Shown here in pieces: positions 19,615 to 28,571 of a DNA stretch of 64,000 nt; the first letter of the stretch is position 1, and each line of letters begins with the position of its first letter. The stretch is taken from positions 1 through 64,000 of the forward strand of contig CAWDZB010000026.1 of the NCBI GenBank assembly GCA_963806685.1, read 5' to 3'. Origin of the DNA: DDH964 sp963806685. Its GTDB lineage: Bacteria > Desulfobacterota > Desulfuromonadia > Desulfuromonadales > DDH964. The notes beneath the pieces are model-generated. The model was not told the origin of the DNA. It saw nothing but the letters and a program-made list of their open reading frames with translations, and made no database searches. The translations under genes and the position numbers were made by a program.

Positions 19615-21309
19615 ATGCAGACACGATTCGTGGGTATCGGCCTCTCTTGCGCCCTGCTTCTCTGCTCCGCCACGGCATTCGCCGCGGGAGAGGAGATCTA
19701 CCAGGTCGAGCCCGGTTTCAAGCTGGTCCCGGCCATCATCATGGTTGCCCTGCTCTGTGTCTACATCGGCGTCGGTTTCCTCTCCAAGGTCAACGAGACC
19801 TCGGGCTACTGGGTTGCCGGCCGGGGCATCGGCAAATACGGCAACGGCGCCGCCATCGCCTCGGACTGGATGAGCGCGGCATCCTTCATGGGGGTGGCCG
19901 GCCTCCTCTACCTCAAGGGGTGGTTCGGACTCGGCTACATCATCGGCTGGACCGGCGGCTATGTCCTGCTCCTTTGCCTGCTGGCCGCCCAGATCCGGCG
20001 CTTCGGCAAGTACACCATCCCCGAGTTCCTCGGCGACCGTTATGATTGCCACATGGTCCGGCTGATCGCCGCCGCGGTGACGGTGATCATCGCCATCACC
20101 TATGCCACCGCCCAGTTCAAGGGGATCGGCCTGATCTGCGGCTGGATCTTCGGCATGAACTATACGGCCAGCGTCTTCTTTGCCGCCGGCGTGGTCTGTG
20201 CCTATATGCTCATTTCGGGGATGGCCGGGGTGACCCGCAACCAGCAGATCCAATACGTGGTACTGATCTCCGCCTTTATGATTCCGCTCTGGGTGCTGAT
20301 CAGGAAAGCCGGGGGTGCCGGCCTCCTGCCGCAGCTCGAATATGGCAGCATCCTTTCCGGCCTCATGGAGGGCAAAGTGGCCGCCGGGCATCTTGCCGCG
20401 GCGGAAGCGGAAAAGGTCCGGGAAGCCTACCTGCCCTGGGGGGGCGGAAGTTTCTACGATTTCATCGCCCTGGTCTTCACCCTGATGGTCGGCACGGCTG
20501 GCCTGCCGCACATCATGATCCGCTTTTACACGGTGAAGAACGAGGACATCGCCCGGAAGTCGGTTCTCTGGGGGCTCTTCTTCATTGGCCTGCTCTACTG
20601 GTCGTCGCCCGTCTATGCGGCCATGGGCAGGTTCTGGAACCCCCTCGGCGGCCATGCGGTGGCCGACGTGATCATCCTCTCCGCGCCGGAGAAGGCCGGC
20701 CTCGGAATCGCCTTCATCGGCTACCTCGCCGCCGGGGCGATGGCCGCCGGTCTTTCCACCGTCGCCGGCCTGCTGGTCGCCGGCGCCTCGGCCATCGCTC
20801 ACGACTGGTATGCCACCGTCTTCCGGCCCGACTGCACCGACCGCCAGGCCCTGCTGGTCGGCCGGATCTTCACGGCCGTTCTCTGCGGCATCGTCATCAT
20901 TACCGCCCTCAATCCCCCAGCGCTGATCGCCCAGATCGTCGCCATGGCCTTCGCCATCGCCGGCAACACCATCTTCCCGGCGGTGGTCCTGGCTATCTGG
21001 TACGGCAAGGCCAACAAGTACGGGGCGCTGGCCGGTATGGTCTGGGGACTGGGGATGACCCTGCTCGCCATGGCCGGCTGGATCGCCAAGATCCCCTTCT
21101 TCGGCGCCGGAGGCTGGCTCCCGGCGACCTCCTCGGCCCTGATCGTCTGTCCTCTGGCCTTTCTCATCAACATCGTTGTCTCCAACCTGACTCACCATCG
21201 GGTCAGCGCCGAATCGGCGGACAAAATGGACAACATCCTGCGCAAGCTGCACAATCTTCCCGGCTACGTCGGTGAAAAACCGGCCCGGAAGAGCGACTTC
21301 GGCCATTGA
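19615..21309 (+). CDS. actP: Sodium:solute symporter (ActP/acetate type)
   Basis: 564-residue inner-membrane transporter of the SSF family, closest in style to acetate/monocarboxylate permeases. It has a cleavable-looking N-terminal signal (to about residue 24, AFA-A), then about 13 membrane helices. The SSF region has GYWVAGRGIGKYGNGAA followed by SDWMSAASFMG. The ATG at 19615 has AGGAGT upstream. Forms a cassette with the small subunit, the 66-residue membrane protein and the cNMP/CBS/DUF294 protein. Acetate is a likely substrate in this group of bacteria but is not proven by sequence. Confidence 0.85.
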   Translation: MQTRFVGIGLSCALLLCSATAFAAGEEIYQVEPGFKLVPAIIMVALLCVYIGVGFLSKVNETSGYWVAGRGIGKYGNGAAIASDWMSAASFMGVAGLLYLKGWFGLGYIIGWTGGYVLLLCLLAAQIRRFGKYTIPEFLGDRYDCHMVRLIAAAVTVIIAITYATAQFKGIGLICGWIFGMNYTASVFFAAGVVCAYMLISGMAGVTRNQQIQYVVLISAFMIPLWVLIRKAGGAGLLPQLEYGSILSGLMEGKVAAGHLAAAEAEKVREAYLPWGGGSFYDFIALVFTLMVGTAGLPHIMIRFYTVKNEDIARKSVLWGLFFIGLLYWSSPVYAAMGRFWNPLGGHAVADVIILSAPEKAGLGIAFIGYLAAGAMAAGLSTVAGLLVAGASAIAHDWYATVFRPDCTDRQALLVGRIFTAVLCGIVIITALNPPALIAQIVAMAFAIAGNTIFPAVVLAIWYGKANKYGALAGMVWGLGMTLLAMAGWIAKIPFFGAGGWLPATSSALIVCPLAFLINIVVSNLTHHRVSAESADKMDNILRKLHNLPGYVGEKPARKSDFGH

Positions 21310-21337
21310 ATCCGCATCCGGAGCAGGAGGTTCAACC

Positions 21338-21538
21338 GTGAAACTGCCGGGCAACCGCAAACGCTGGGCGATGGGATGCGCCCTTCTCGGGGTGGTTTTG
21401 ATGGGGGTCGACCTGCTGGTGACCCGCAACTTCTTCACCCATGTCGGCGAGCTGATGGTCGCCAGCCTGTTCTGCTTCATCCTCGCCCTGGTACTCGACC
21501 GAAGCACCTCCCCGCCGGACAACGGCTCCGGAAGCTGA
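21338..21538 (+). CDS. Small two-helix membrane protein
   Basis: 66-residue protein with two hydrophobic helices separated by a short polar turn (RNFFTHVGE). I chose the GTG at 21338 because a perfect AGGAGG lies 7 nt upstream. It sits 28 bp after the symporter gene in the same direction. I do not recognise a family. It could be a third, tiny symporter subunit or a local regulator of it. Confidence 0.6.
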   Translation: MKLPGNRKRWAMGCALLGVVLMGVDLLVTRNFFTHVGELMVASLFCFILALVLDRSTSPPDNGSGS

Positions 21539-21667
21539 AAATCCTTTTACTTGCCCTACCATCCGTGGTAGCTTCCGGGTGTTCCGCCCACTTGGCAGCC
21601 CGTCAGGTTCAAAATCTGCACCTGAAGCAGGACTTCTCCACGCCGCCGAGATTCCAGGTCACCCGCC

Positions 21668-23581
21668 ATGAGCTTGATCCGCCACCTTCGCGACACCGAG
21701 CCCTTCAACACCCTGCCCGAGGCCCTGTTCCAGGAACTGAGCAGCGCTTCGAAGCTGACCAGTTTCCCCGCCGGCATCTCCATCTTCCAGCAGAATAATC
21801 CCCCCACCGGCTTTCTCTACCTGATCAAGGAGGGGCTGGTGGAGATTTCGGTGCAGACCCCCGGCGGGGTCGACATGGTGGTCGACTACCGCAAGGAAGG
21901 GCAGTTTTTCGGCGGCACCCCGATCTTCACCGGTGAACCCTACACCGGGGGAGCCCGAACCCTGAAGCCGACCGTCTGCTACCTGATCCCCCAGGAGGTC
22001 CTCCGCAGCCTGCAGCGCGACTACCCCCAGGTCGGCGGCTATTTTACGCACATGGTCCTTTCCAGGGTGCGGGAGCTCTACTCGGGGATCGTCCGCGACC
22101 ACGGCCAGAAGGCCCTGACCCAGATGGAGGCCTACCCTTTCAAAAAGCGGTTGTCGGAAATCATGGTCGCACCGGCAGCCTGCTGCGCCCCGGGGGAGAG
22201 CGCCCAGCAGGTCGCGAGGCGGTTGACCGAGAACAAGATCGGCTCGGTCCTGGTGACCGGGGAGGACCGGAAACTTCTCGGTATCATCACCGGCAAGGAC
22301 CTGGTCGCCAAGGTGGTCGCCCCGGAGAACATCGATCCCCGCGCCATTACCGCCCGCGACATCATGACCCCGCACCCCTACGGCATGGGCCCGGAAACCT
22401 ATATGTACGAGGCGATGGCCTACATGACCGGCCACCGCCTCAAATACCTGCCGGTGGTCGACCGTGGCGAACCGGTCGGCATGGTCAGCCTGCGCGACCT
22501 GCTGCGCTACCGCAGCCAGAAGGCGATGCTGCTGCTCGGCAACATCCGCGAGGAAGCAACCATCGAGGGCCTGGCTGCAATCCGCCGCGAGATCGTCGCC
22601 GTGGCCCGGACCCTGCTCTCGGAAACGCGCAGCACCCCCGAAGTGCTGGAGATTCTCAGTTACATCCACCACGGCATCATCAAGCGGGTTTTCGACCTCT
22701 GCCTTGGGGAGCTGACCGCCGCCGGCCACCGCCAGCCGGAGATCGGCTACTGCTTCCTGATCATGGGCAGCGGCGGCCGGCGGGAGATGCTGCTCGGGCC
22801 TGATCAGGACAATGGCTTCATCTTCGAAAACGTTCCCGACAGCCGCATGCCCGAAATCGAAGCCTTTTTCGTTCCCCTCGCCGAAAAGGTAGTCGCAGCC
22901 CTCGACCAGGTCGGCTATCCGCTGTGCCACGGCAAAGTGATGGCCAGCAACCCCCTGTGGCGGGGGCGGCTGCAAGATTGGCAGGCGCGCATCCGCGATT
23001 GGGTCAATGACCCCGAACCGCAGAAGGTGCGCTACTCCTCGATCTTCTTCGATTTCGCGCCACTGGCCGGCGATCCCTCCCTCGCCCAGAGTCTGCGCGA
23101 GGTGGTCAACCACGAGATCCGCGAATTCCAGGGATTCCTCTACCACATGATGAGCCTCGATTTGCGCTACAAGGTCCCGGTGGGTCTGCTCGGCCGATTT
23201 TTGGTGGAAAAGAGCGGCGATCACAAGGGAGAACTTTCGGTGAAGCAGGGGGGAAGCGTTTACATCGTCGACTGCATCCGGATGTTCGCCCTGGAAAAGG
23301 AACTGCAGGAACTTACTACCCTCGACCGGCTCAAGGCCCTAGTCGAGCACAACGTCTTTTCCGCCGAAACCGCCGAGCACATCCGCGCCGCCTTCGAGGC
23401 CCTGGCCTTCCTGCGCCTACGCAATGAAATCAACCGTATCGACGCCGGCAGCGAGCCGAGTCATTTCCTCGATCCCGCCACCCTGACCCGCAATGAGCAG
23501 GATCTGCTGCGCGAGTCATTCCACGCCGTCAGCAAACTGCAGGACGCCACCAAGCGCCACTTCTCCCGGACGCCTTTTTAA
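21668..23581 (+). CDS. cNMP-binding / CBS-pair / DUF294 nucleotidyltransferase-like protein
   Basis: 637-residue cytosolic sensor-type protein. Order of parts: cyclic-nucleotide-binding fold (about 15-130), two CBS domains (about 164-220 and 230-285), the DUF294 nucleotidyltransferase-like domain with GSGGRREMLLGPDQDNG (367-383), and a DUF294 C-terminal helical domain (about 490-630). The G-S...D-x-D pattern resembles GlnD-type nucleotidyltransferases. Such proteins are often encoded with SSF symporters, as here. It may adjust transport to energy or nucleotide state. The enzymatic activity is unproven. Confidence 0.85.
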   Translation: MSLIRHLRDTEPFNTLPEALFQELSSASKLTSFPAGISIFQQNNPPTGFLYLIKEGLVEISVQTPGGVDMVVDYRKEGQFFGGTPIFTGEPYTGGARTLKPTVCYLIPQEVLRSLQRDYPQVGGYFTHMVLSRVRELYSGIVRDHGQKALTQMEAYPFKKRLSEIMVAPAACCAPGESAQQVARRLTENKIGSVLVTGEDRKLLGIITGKDLVAKVVAPENIDPRAITARDIMTPHPYGMGPETYMYEAMAYMTGHRLKYLPVVDRGEPVGMVSLRDLLRYRSQKAMLLLGNIREEATIEGLAAIRREIVAVARTLLSETRSTPEVLEILSYIHHGIIKRVFDLCLGELTAAGHRQPEIGYCFLIMGSGGRREMLLGPDQDNGFIFENVPDSRMPEIEAFFVPLAEKVVAALDQVGYPLCHGKVMASNPLWRGRLQDWQARIRDWVNDPEPQKVRYSSIFFDFAPLAGDPSLAQSLREVVNHEIREFQGFLYHMMSLDLRYKVPVGLLGRFLVEKSGDHKGELSVKQGGSVYIVDCIRMFALEKELQELTTLDRLKALVEHNVFSAETAEHIRAAFEALAFLRLRNEINRIDAGSEPSHFLDPATLTRNEQDLLRESFHAVSKLQDATKRHFSRTPF

Positions 23582-23659
23582 GGCAGTGAAGGGAGCCGGG
23601 TGACAAGGCAAAGACCTTCGAACCTGCCGATTCTTCCAGTCACGCGTCACCAGTCACCG
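23582..23659. repeat. Heptamer array A (GGTNACG type)
   Basis: Fills the spacer between two convergent genes. The right arm has three exact-period units GTCACGC, GTCACCA, GTCACCG (23639-23659); the left arm has the opposite orientation, with GGTGACA at 23599-23605. The last units run into the stop region of the hydrogenase gene. Same design as arrays B and C. Confidence 0.6.
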
Positions 23660-24898
23660 CTTTTCCAGCACATGCACCGCACAGGAGATGCAGGGGTCGA
23701 AGGCCCTGACGACCTGTGCCGCCCGGTCCTTCATCCCGGCCTCGTCGGCAAGCTCGGCCAGGTCCAGGCGCAGTTGTGCCTCGATGGTCGCCTGGTTGAT
23801 GCCGGTAGGGGTAACGATGTCGGCAGCCACCACCCGCCCCAGGTCATCGAGCAGGTAATGATGGATCAGCAGCCCGCGCGGCGCCTCCACCACCGCGGTG
23901 CCGACCCCGGCCCGGGGGACCACCGCTACCCGCAGCGGCGCATCGCGCCCAGCGGCCAGCAACTGCTCGGCCAGCTCCCGGCTGCGTGTCACCGCCCATG
24001 CCAGCTCCATGGCCTGTGCGGCGTTATTGGCGAAAATCCCGGCGTCCCGTACCGGCCCGGGAACCCCTCCCGCGGTCAACTCAAGCCGGGCCAGGGCTCC
24101 GGCGAGAAAGGTACCGCAGGGATGCCGGGCCTGTTTGGCATGAGAATGGGCGACCGGCCGTTCCTCAAGCAGGGACGCGTAGTGGTCTCCAGGCACCCGC
24201 CGGCCGTCGGCAAGATGCAAAGACTCACCCTGCAGGGACAAGGGTCCATCTCCCTCGACGGCGATGCGGGTCCCGACGGCGGGGGTGGAAGAAGGATAAC
24301 TCCCGGGATCGTTAAACGGCTCGACCAATTGTTTGATGCGCTGCTGCCAGTCTTCCAGGGCGGCCAGCAGCTCCGCCAGCCCCCGCCGGTCGGGCAGCTG
24401 CAGCACCCCGCCCACCTCGATGTTGACGGGGTGGATGACCCTTCCGCCAGCGAGTTCCTGGATGCGGTTGCCAAGCCCCTTGAGAGCCAGCCCCTCGCGG
24501 GCCACCGCATCCCCCGCCTGCAGCAGTTCGAGAACGCTCTGTCGGCCGCGAATGTCGGGCAGCACCAGGCAGAAAAGGTGCAGGGCATGGCTTTCGATGT
24601 GCCCGCCCAGCAGCAGCAGCTCTCGCACCAGCCGGGCCGCGGGCGGAATTTCCAGGGACAGGGCACTTTCCAGGGCCGTAGCAGCGGCCACCCGGTGGAC
24701 GGCGGTGCAGAGGGCGCAGATCCGGCAGACCAACGCCGGCACTTCGGCAAAGGAGCGGCCCACCACCAGTCCTTCGAAGAGGCGCGGGGATTCCAGGAGG
24801 GCGAGGCGCACGTCTTCAAGGCGGTTGTCGCGGAGGATAAGTTCGACCCGTCCGTGCCCCTCCACCCGGGTCAGCGGCGTGAGACTAACGGTCTTCAT
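23654..24898 (-). CDS. hydA: [NiFe] hydrogenase large subunit, group 3b (sulfhydrogenase alpha)
   Basis: Catalytic subunit of a cytosolic bidirectional hydrogenase that couples H2 and NAD(P)H. The 414-residue protein has both nickel-binding pairs: CRICALC near the N-terminus (ligands C61 and C64) and DPCISC near the C-terminus (C403 and C406), so the active site is complete. Only eight residues follow the last Cys (AVHVLEKR), a short tail that may be trimmed by a maturation protease encoded elsewhere. The ATG at 24898 has GGAGG just upstream. It is last in the operon hydB-hydG-hydD-hydA and overlaps hydD by 14 nt. Confidence 0.92.
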   Translation of the reverse strand: MKTVSLTPLTRVEGHGRVELILRDNRLEDVRLALLESPRLFEGLVVGRSFAEVPALVCRICALCTAVHRVAAATALESALSLEIPPAARLVRELLLLGGHIESHALHLFCLVLPDIRGRQSVLELLQAGDAVAREGLALKGLGNRIQELAGGRVIHPVNIEVGGVLQLPDRRGLAELLAALEDWQQRIKQLVEPFNDPGSYPSSTPAVGTRIAVEGDGPLSLQGESLHLADGRRVPGDHYASLLEERPVAHSHAKQARHPCGTFLAGALARLELTAGGVPGPVRDAGIFANNAAQAMELAWAVTRSRELAEQLLAAGRDAPLRVAVVPRAGVGTAVVEAPRGLLIHHYLLDDLGRVVAADIVTPTGINQATIEAQLRLDLAELADEAGMKDRAAQVVRAFDPCISCAVHVLEKR

Positions 24899-25646
24899 GG
24901 CCGCCTCCACTGAACCGCTCCATCCGGCTTCTCACCTCCTGCTCGGAAAGCCCCAGCTCCAGCAACAGGCGGAACTCCTCGCTGCGGTTGGCTTCCCCGT
25001 TCAGTCCCCGGCAACCCTCGCAGATCACCCCGAAGGAGGGGCAGAGGGCATCACAGCCGGCACGGGTGACCGGCCCCAGGCAGGGTTGGCGCCCTTCGAT
25101 TAGCAGGCAGCGGTTTTCCCGCTGTCGGCATTCCATGCAGACCGCATATTCGGGAAGCTGAGGAAGGCCGCCGCGAGCCAGAGACCCGAGTAGCCGCAGG
25201 TGTTCGCTGCGCTCCGGTGGGCAGCCGGCAAGCTCCAGGTCGACCTTGACGAAGCGGGCGACGGGTTGGGGCTGGAAAGTCGTTTTGGTGTCCGCCGTGG
25301 CCCCATAGATCTCCTCGCACAGCGCCGCCCGGTCCCTTCCCCCCAGGACATTGACGCCGCCGCTCAAAGCGCAGGCGCCGACCGCCACCAGGAGCCGCGC
25401 CCGGCGGCGCAGGACCAGCAGACGGTTCAACTCTTCGGGCTGGGATATGGAGCCTTCCACCAGGGCCACATCCAGGGGACCGCCGTCATCGGGCCGAGAG
25501 GAGGCCATGTCGAAGGCCACCAGTTCGACGACCGACCCGAGTGCAGCCAGTTCCGATTCGCAGTTGAGCAGGGTCAGCTGACATCCCGAGCAGGAGGTAA
25601 AGCGGGCGTAGACCAGGCGTATCAGAGGGGAGGAGGCGGATCTCAT
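24885..25646 (-). CDS. hydD: [NiFe] hydrogenase small subunit (sulfhydrogenase delta)
   Basis: 253-residue electron-transfer subunit that carries the proximal Fe-S cluster and pairs with the large subunit. CSGC at residues 19-22 starts the cluster motif, followed by VGACALSGGV, AGCPP and a Cys-rich C-terminal half (CMECRQREN, CPSFGVICEGC) for further clusters. No Tat signal, as expected for a soluble group 3 enzyme. The start at 25646 overlaps the hydG stop by 4 nt. Confidence 0.92.
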   Translation of the reverse strand: MRSASSPLIRLVYARFTSCSGCQLTLLNCESELAALGSVVELVAFDMASSRPDDGGPLDVALVEGSISQPEELNRLLVLRRRARLLVAVGACALSGGVNVLGGRDRAALCEEIYGATADTKTTFQPQPVARFVKVDLELAGCPPERSEHLRLLGSLARGGLPQLPEYAVCMECRQRENRCLLIEGRQPCLGPVTRAGCDALCPSFGVICEGCRGLNGEANRSEEFRLLLELGLSEQEVRSRMERFSGGGHEDR

Positions 25647-26470
25647 AGGGCCCCCTCCATGGTCCGCAACTTTTCCAGGGAGAAGACCGGCCCCTCCCGG
25701 CAGATGTAGGTGCCGGCAGTGACACAGTGGCAGCATTGGCCGACGCCGCATTTCATGCGCCGCTCCAGGGTCAGGAAGATCCGCTCCGGCGCAATGCCAA
25801 GCGCGGCCAGTTCCTCGGGAACGCACTGGTAGAGCCCCGGCGGGCCGCAGACGGCGGCCGTCGTCTTTTGGGGGACGAAGGCCAGGTTCTCGAGCAGTTC
25901 GGGGACCAGCCCCACCTTGCAGACAAACGACCCCCGCGACCAGGGGAGCTCAGTGGCAAAATCGACGGAAAACCGGAGTCGCAACAGGCCCCGGGCAGCG
26001 AGGCCTTCCAGTTCGTCCCGAAACAGCAGCGCCTCAGGTTCGCGGGAGCCATAAAGGAGCATGATTTCACCGACGGCTTTCCGGCGGCTGAGCAGGGCCT
26101 GGAGCAGGCCCCGCAGGGGGGCCATGCCCAGCCCTCCGGCGACCAGCAATACGTCCCGGCCCCAAAATTCGTCGAGCGGGAAACCGTTGCCGAAAGGACC
26201 GCGCAGGCCGACCTCGGCACCGATCGAGTGCCGGTAAAGGGCCGCGGTCACCCGTCCCGCCTTGCGGATGCAGGCAACGAAACGATCATGGCTGCCAAAG
26301 GCCGCGGACGAGACGGGGAACGCTCCGGCGCCGGTAAGGCTGAGCTCCAGGAACTGCCCCGGGACCACCTCCAAGGGGCGGGAGAGCCGGAAGGTAAAGA
26401 GGTGGTTGTCGTGGACGCTCCGGTCGACGGCTTCGATCAACGCCGGCACCGGCAGAAATTCAATGCTCAT
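25643..26470 (-). CDS. hydG: Sulfhydrogenase gamma subunit (FAD/NAD(P)-binding reductase)
   Basis: 275-residue flavoprotein that passes electrons between NAD(P)H and the hydrogenase Fe-S chain. An FAD-binding barrel (to about residue 95) is followed by an NAD-binding fold (AGGLGMAPLRG at 111-121, VCGPPGLY about 207-214) and a C-terminal [2Fe-2S] Cys set, CGVGQCCHC at 241-249 with C257. It belongs to the ferredoxin-NADP-reductase-like family, as does dihydroorotate dehydrogenase B electron subunit. The hydrogenase context settles the assignment. It overlaps both neighbours by 4 nt. Confidence 0.92.
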   Translation of the reverse strand: MSIEFLPVPALIEAVDRSVHDNHLFTFRLSRPLEVVPGQFLELSLTGAGAFPVSSAAFGSHDRFVACIRKAGRVTAALYRHSIGAEVGLRGPFGNGFPLDEFWGRDVLLVAGGLGMAPLRGLLQALLSRRKAVGEIMLLYGSREPEALLFRDELEGLAARGLLRLRFSVDFATELPWSRGSFVCKVGLVPELLENLAFVPQKTTAAVCGPPGLYQCVPEELAALGIAPERIFLTLERRMKCGVGQCCHCVTAGTYICREGPVFSLEKLRTMEGAL

Positions 26471-27426
26471 GGTTCTGCTCCCGGACCGAGGGCCGCCAAC
26501 ACCTCGGCGATATCGATAGCCACCGGACAGGCCCGGGCGCAGCGGCCGCAGCCGACGCAGGATGAGACGCCACGCAACGCACCGAAACCGAGCAGCTTGT
26601 GTTCAAAACGGAATCGCAGGCGGTCCGCCCGCTTGGGCCGGAAGTTGTGACCGCCGGCCACCAGGGCATGGCTGGCAAAGAAGCAGTTGTCCCACTCGCG
26701 GTGGCGTTTCACCCCGCCGGCCGGCCGGGCATCGTCCACCACGTCATAGCAGTAGCAGGTGGGGCAGACCGCCGAGCAGGCGCCGCAGGAGAGGCAGCGG
26801 CGGGCGATCTCCTTCCAGAGCGGGCGGTAGCGGCTGGCCTCGAAGCGCTCTTCCAGATCGGCAGGCACTGGCTGGACTCGGCCGGTGAGCACACTCTCGG
26901 GCAGCGGAACGCCGGTCTCGGTCACCGCCAGGGACAGTTTCCCCAGCAGCGCCTCTCCCGCTGCCGAACCGGACCAGACCCGCCCCTCGGCCAGGAACAG
27001 GTCGAAGGGGGGTGGTTCGCGGCGCGGCGGGCAGAAACAATGCTCGCTGGGAGTGCAGGTGGTGCCTATCAGGAAAAGCCGGGCCCTTCTCTCACCATAA
27101 AGGTGATCATCGGCAAAGGCCCGGTCCAGATAGTCCAAGGCATACAGGTCGCAAGGGAGGATCCCGACCAGCGCCAGCGCCGGTGGCCGTTTCGGCGGGG
27201 CATAACCATCTGGATCAAGAGTCCAGAGGAGATCACGGGGGGGGAGGACGGTCTTTTTCAGAGGGATGAGTGGCAGGGTCTTGATGGCCAGTTCGGTCCA
27301 GCGGGAGAACGGTCCCAGGCGTCCGACCCCGTCCCGGCCCTGCACCGGGCCGATGACACTAAAGTCGCTGGCCAAGACCTCCAGCAGCTGGTCGAGGAAG
27401 CCTTCCGGAACGCCAAACGAGAGCAT
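26467..27426 (-). CDS. hydB: Sulfhydrogenase beta subunit (4Fe-4S)
   Basis: 319-residue iron-sulfur protein, the first gene of the hydrogenase operon. Two Cys-rich motifs are visible in the C-terminal half: CLSCGACSAVCPTCYCYD and, near the end, CVGCGRCARACPVAID, enough for two [4Fe-4S] clusters. The N-terminal part matches the HydB / anaerobic sulfite reductase A family. GAGG lies just before the ATG. The upstream 170 bp separate it from the divergent rhomboid gene; I saw only a weak promoter candidate there. Confidence 0.9.
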   Translation of the reverse strand: MLSFGVPEGFLDQLLEVLASDFSVIGPVQGRDGVGRLGPFSRWTELAIKTLPLIPLKKTVLPPRDLLWTLDPDGYAPPKRPPALALVGILPCDLYALDYLDRAFADDHLYGERRARLFLIGTTCTPSEHCFCPPRREPPPFDLFLAEGRVWSGSAAGEALLGKLSLAVTETGVPLPESVLTGRVQPVPADLEERFEASRYRPLWKEIARRCLSCGACSAVCPTCYCYDVVDDARPAGGVKRHREWDNCFFASHALVAGGHNFRPKRADRLRFRFEHKLLGFGALRGVSSCVGCGRCARACPVAIDIAEVLAALGPGAEP

Positions 27427-27599
27427 GATTCCCTCGAAAAATTGCCATATTGCGACGGTTTTCGATAATTGCTGTTCAGTCTATCACCCTCCCTTTTCCC
27501 CGCAACTGGGCGGGAAGGACGCGACGAAGGGCCGGCTCCGCCGGGATGACCTGCCGAGCCCTTTCTGCTAGACTGAAGCACGATTCTTCCGAAAAGGGA

Positions 27600-28571
27600 A
27601 TGGGCCGCGTTTTGACCAAATCGACAGGGCTGGTGGGCCCCCAATCCATAGCTTCCACCGGGGAAGAGGAAACCTACCGCGAAATCGGCCATTCGGAGAC
27701 GGAATCCGATCCGGACCCGGCAACCGATGCCGCAACCTGTGCCCTGGTTTTGGCGTCCCGGGGCATCCCCCACCGTTGGCAGGCAGAACCGCAGCGGATC
27801 GAGGTTCCGGAACATCAGCTGAGTGCCGCCTGCCGGGAACTCGACCTCTACAGCGCCGAAAACCGCAATTGGCCGCCGGTCGTTCCGGCAGCGGTGCCGC
27901 GAACCGACAACACCTATACAACCCTCACCGTCCTGGCGTTGCTGGCGCTCTTCCACGCCCTGGTGCACGGCGGACTGGCGACGTTTGGCCTCCCCACTGC
28001 GGATTGGCTAGGAGGGGGGAGCGCCGCAGCCGGACGAATTCTGGCCGGGGAATGGTGGCGGCCGATCACCGCCTTGACCCTGCATGTCGACACCCTGCAC
28101 CTGCTCTCCAACCTGCTGCTGGGCGCTCCGCTGGTCGTCGGTCTCTGCCGGCGGTTGGGAAGCGGCCTCGGCTGGTCGCTGGTGCTGGCATCGGGCGCCC
28201 TGGGCAACCTTACCAACGCCCTGCTGCAGAACCAGCAGCACCTCTCCATCGGTTTCTCCACGGCCCTGTTCGGCACCCTGGGGCTGCTGGCCGCGCTCGG
28301 TCTGCTCCAGGGGCGTCTCGGGCGCATCCGGCGCTGGACCCTGCCGCTGGCGGCCGCACTGGCGCTCCTGGGGCTGCTCGGCACCGGCAAGGGAAATGTC
28401 GATGTGGAGGCGCACCTGTTCGGATTTTTCTGGGGGATTCTGCTCGGCCTGGCGGCGGGGGGTGATATCGAGCGGCGGGGGGCACCTAGCGCCACCATCC
28501 GCCGGTTGTTGGGGGCCGGCGCAGCGCTGATGACACTGGCAGCCTGGTGGGTGGCGCTGGCAGGGGGTTAG
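27600..28571 (+). CDS. Rhomboid-family intramembrane serine protease
   Basis: 323-residue polytopic membrane protein. An N-terminal cytosolic region of about 100 residues is followed by six or so helices. WWR...HLLSNLL marks the family's second-helix region, GFSTALFG holds the candidate catalytic Ser (S220), and AHLFGFFWG the partner His (H272). The Ser motif departs from the usual GxSG (Thr replaces the second Gly), which could affect activity. The start is uncertain because the AGGG upstream is very close to the ATG at 27600. It diverges from the hydrogenase operon. Confidence 0.8.
   Translation: MGRVLTKSTGLVGPQSIASTGEEETYREIGHSETESDPDPATDAATCALVLASRGIPHRWQAEPQRIEVPEHQLSAACRELDLYSAENRNWPPVVPAAVPRTDNTYTTLTVLALLALFHALVHGGLATFGLPTADWLGGGSAAAGRILAGEWWRPITALTLHVDTLHLLSNLLLGAPLVVGLCRRLGSGLGWSLVLASGALGNLTNALLQNQQHLSIGFSTALFGTLGLLAALGLLQGRLGRIRRWTLPLAAALALLGLLGTGKGNVDVEAHLFGFFWGILLGLAAGGDIERRGAPSATIRRLLGAGAALMTLAAWWVALAGG

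Noticed and set aside
21539..21667. Sigma-54 promoter before the cNMP/CBS/DUF294 gene
   Set aside because: TTGGCAG occurs, but the -12 GC element is not at the right distance.
23582..23659. CRISPR array
   Set aside because: The units are 7 nt without spacers, and no cas gene is near. The whole window shows no repeat-spacer pattern of CRISPR size.
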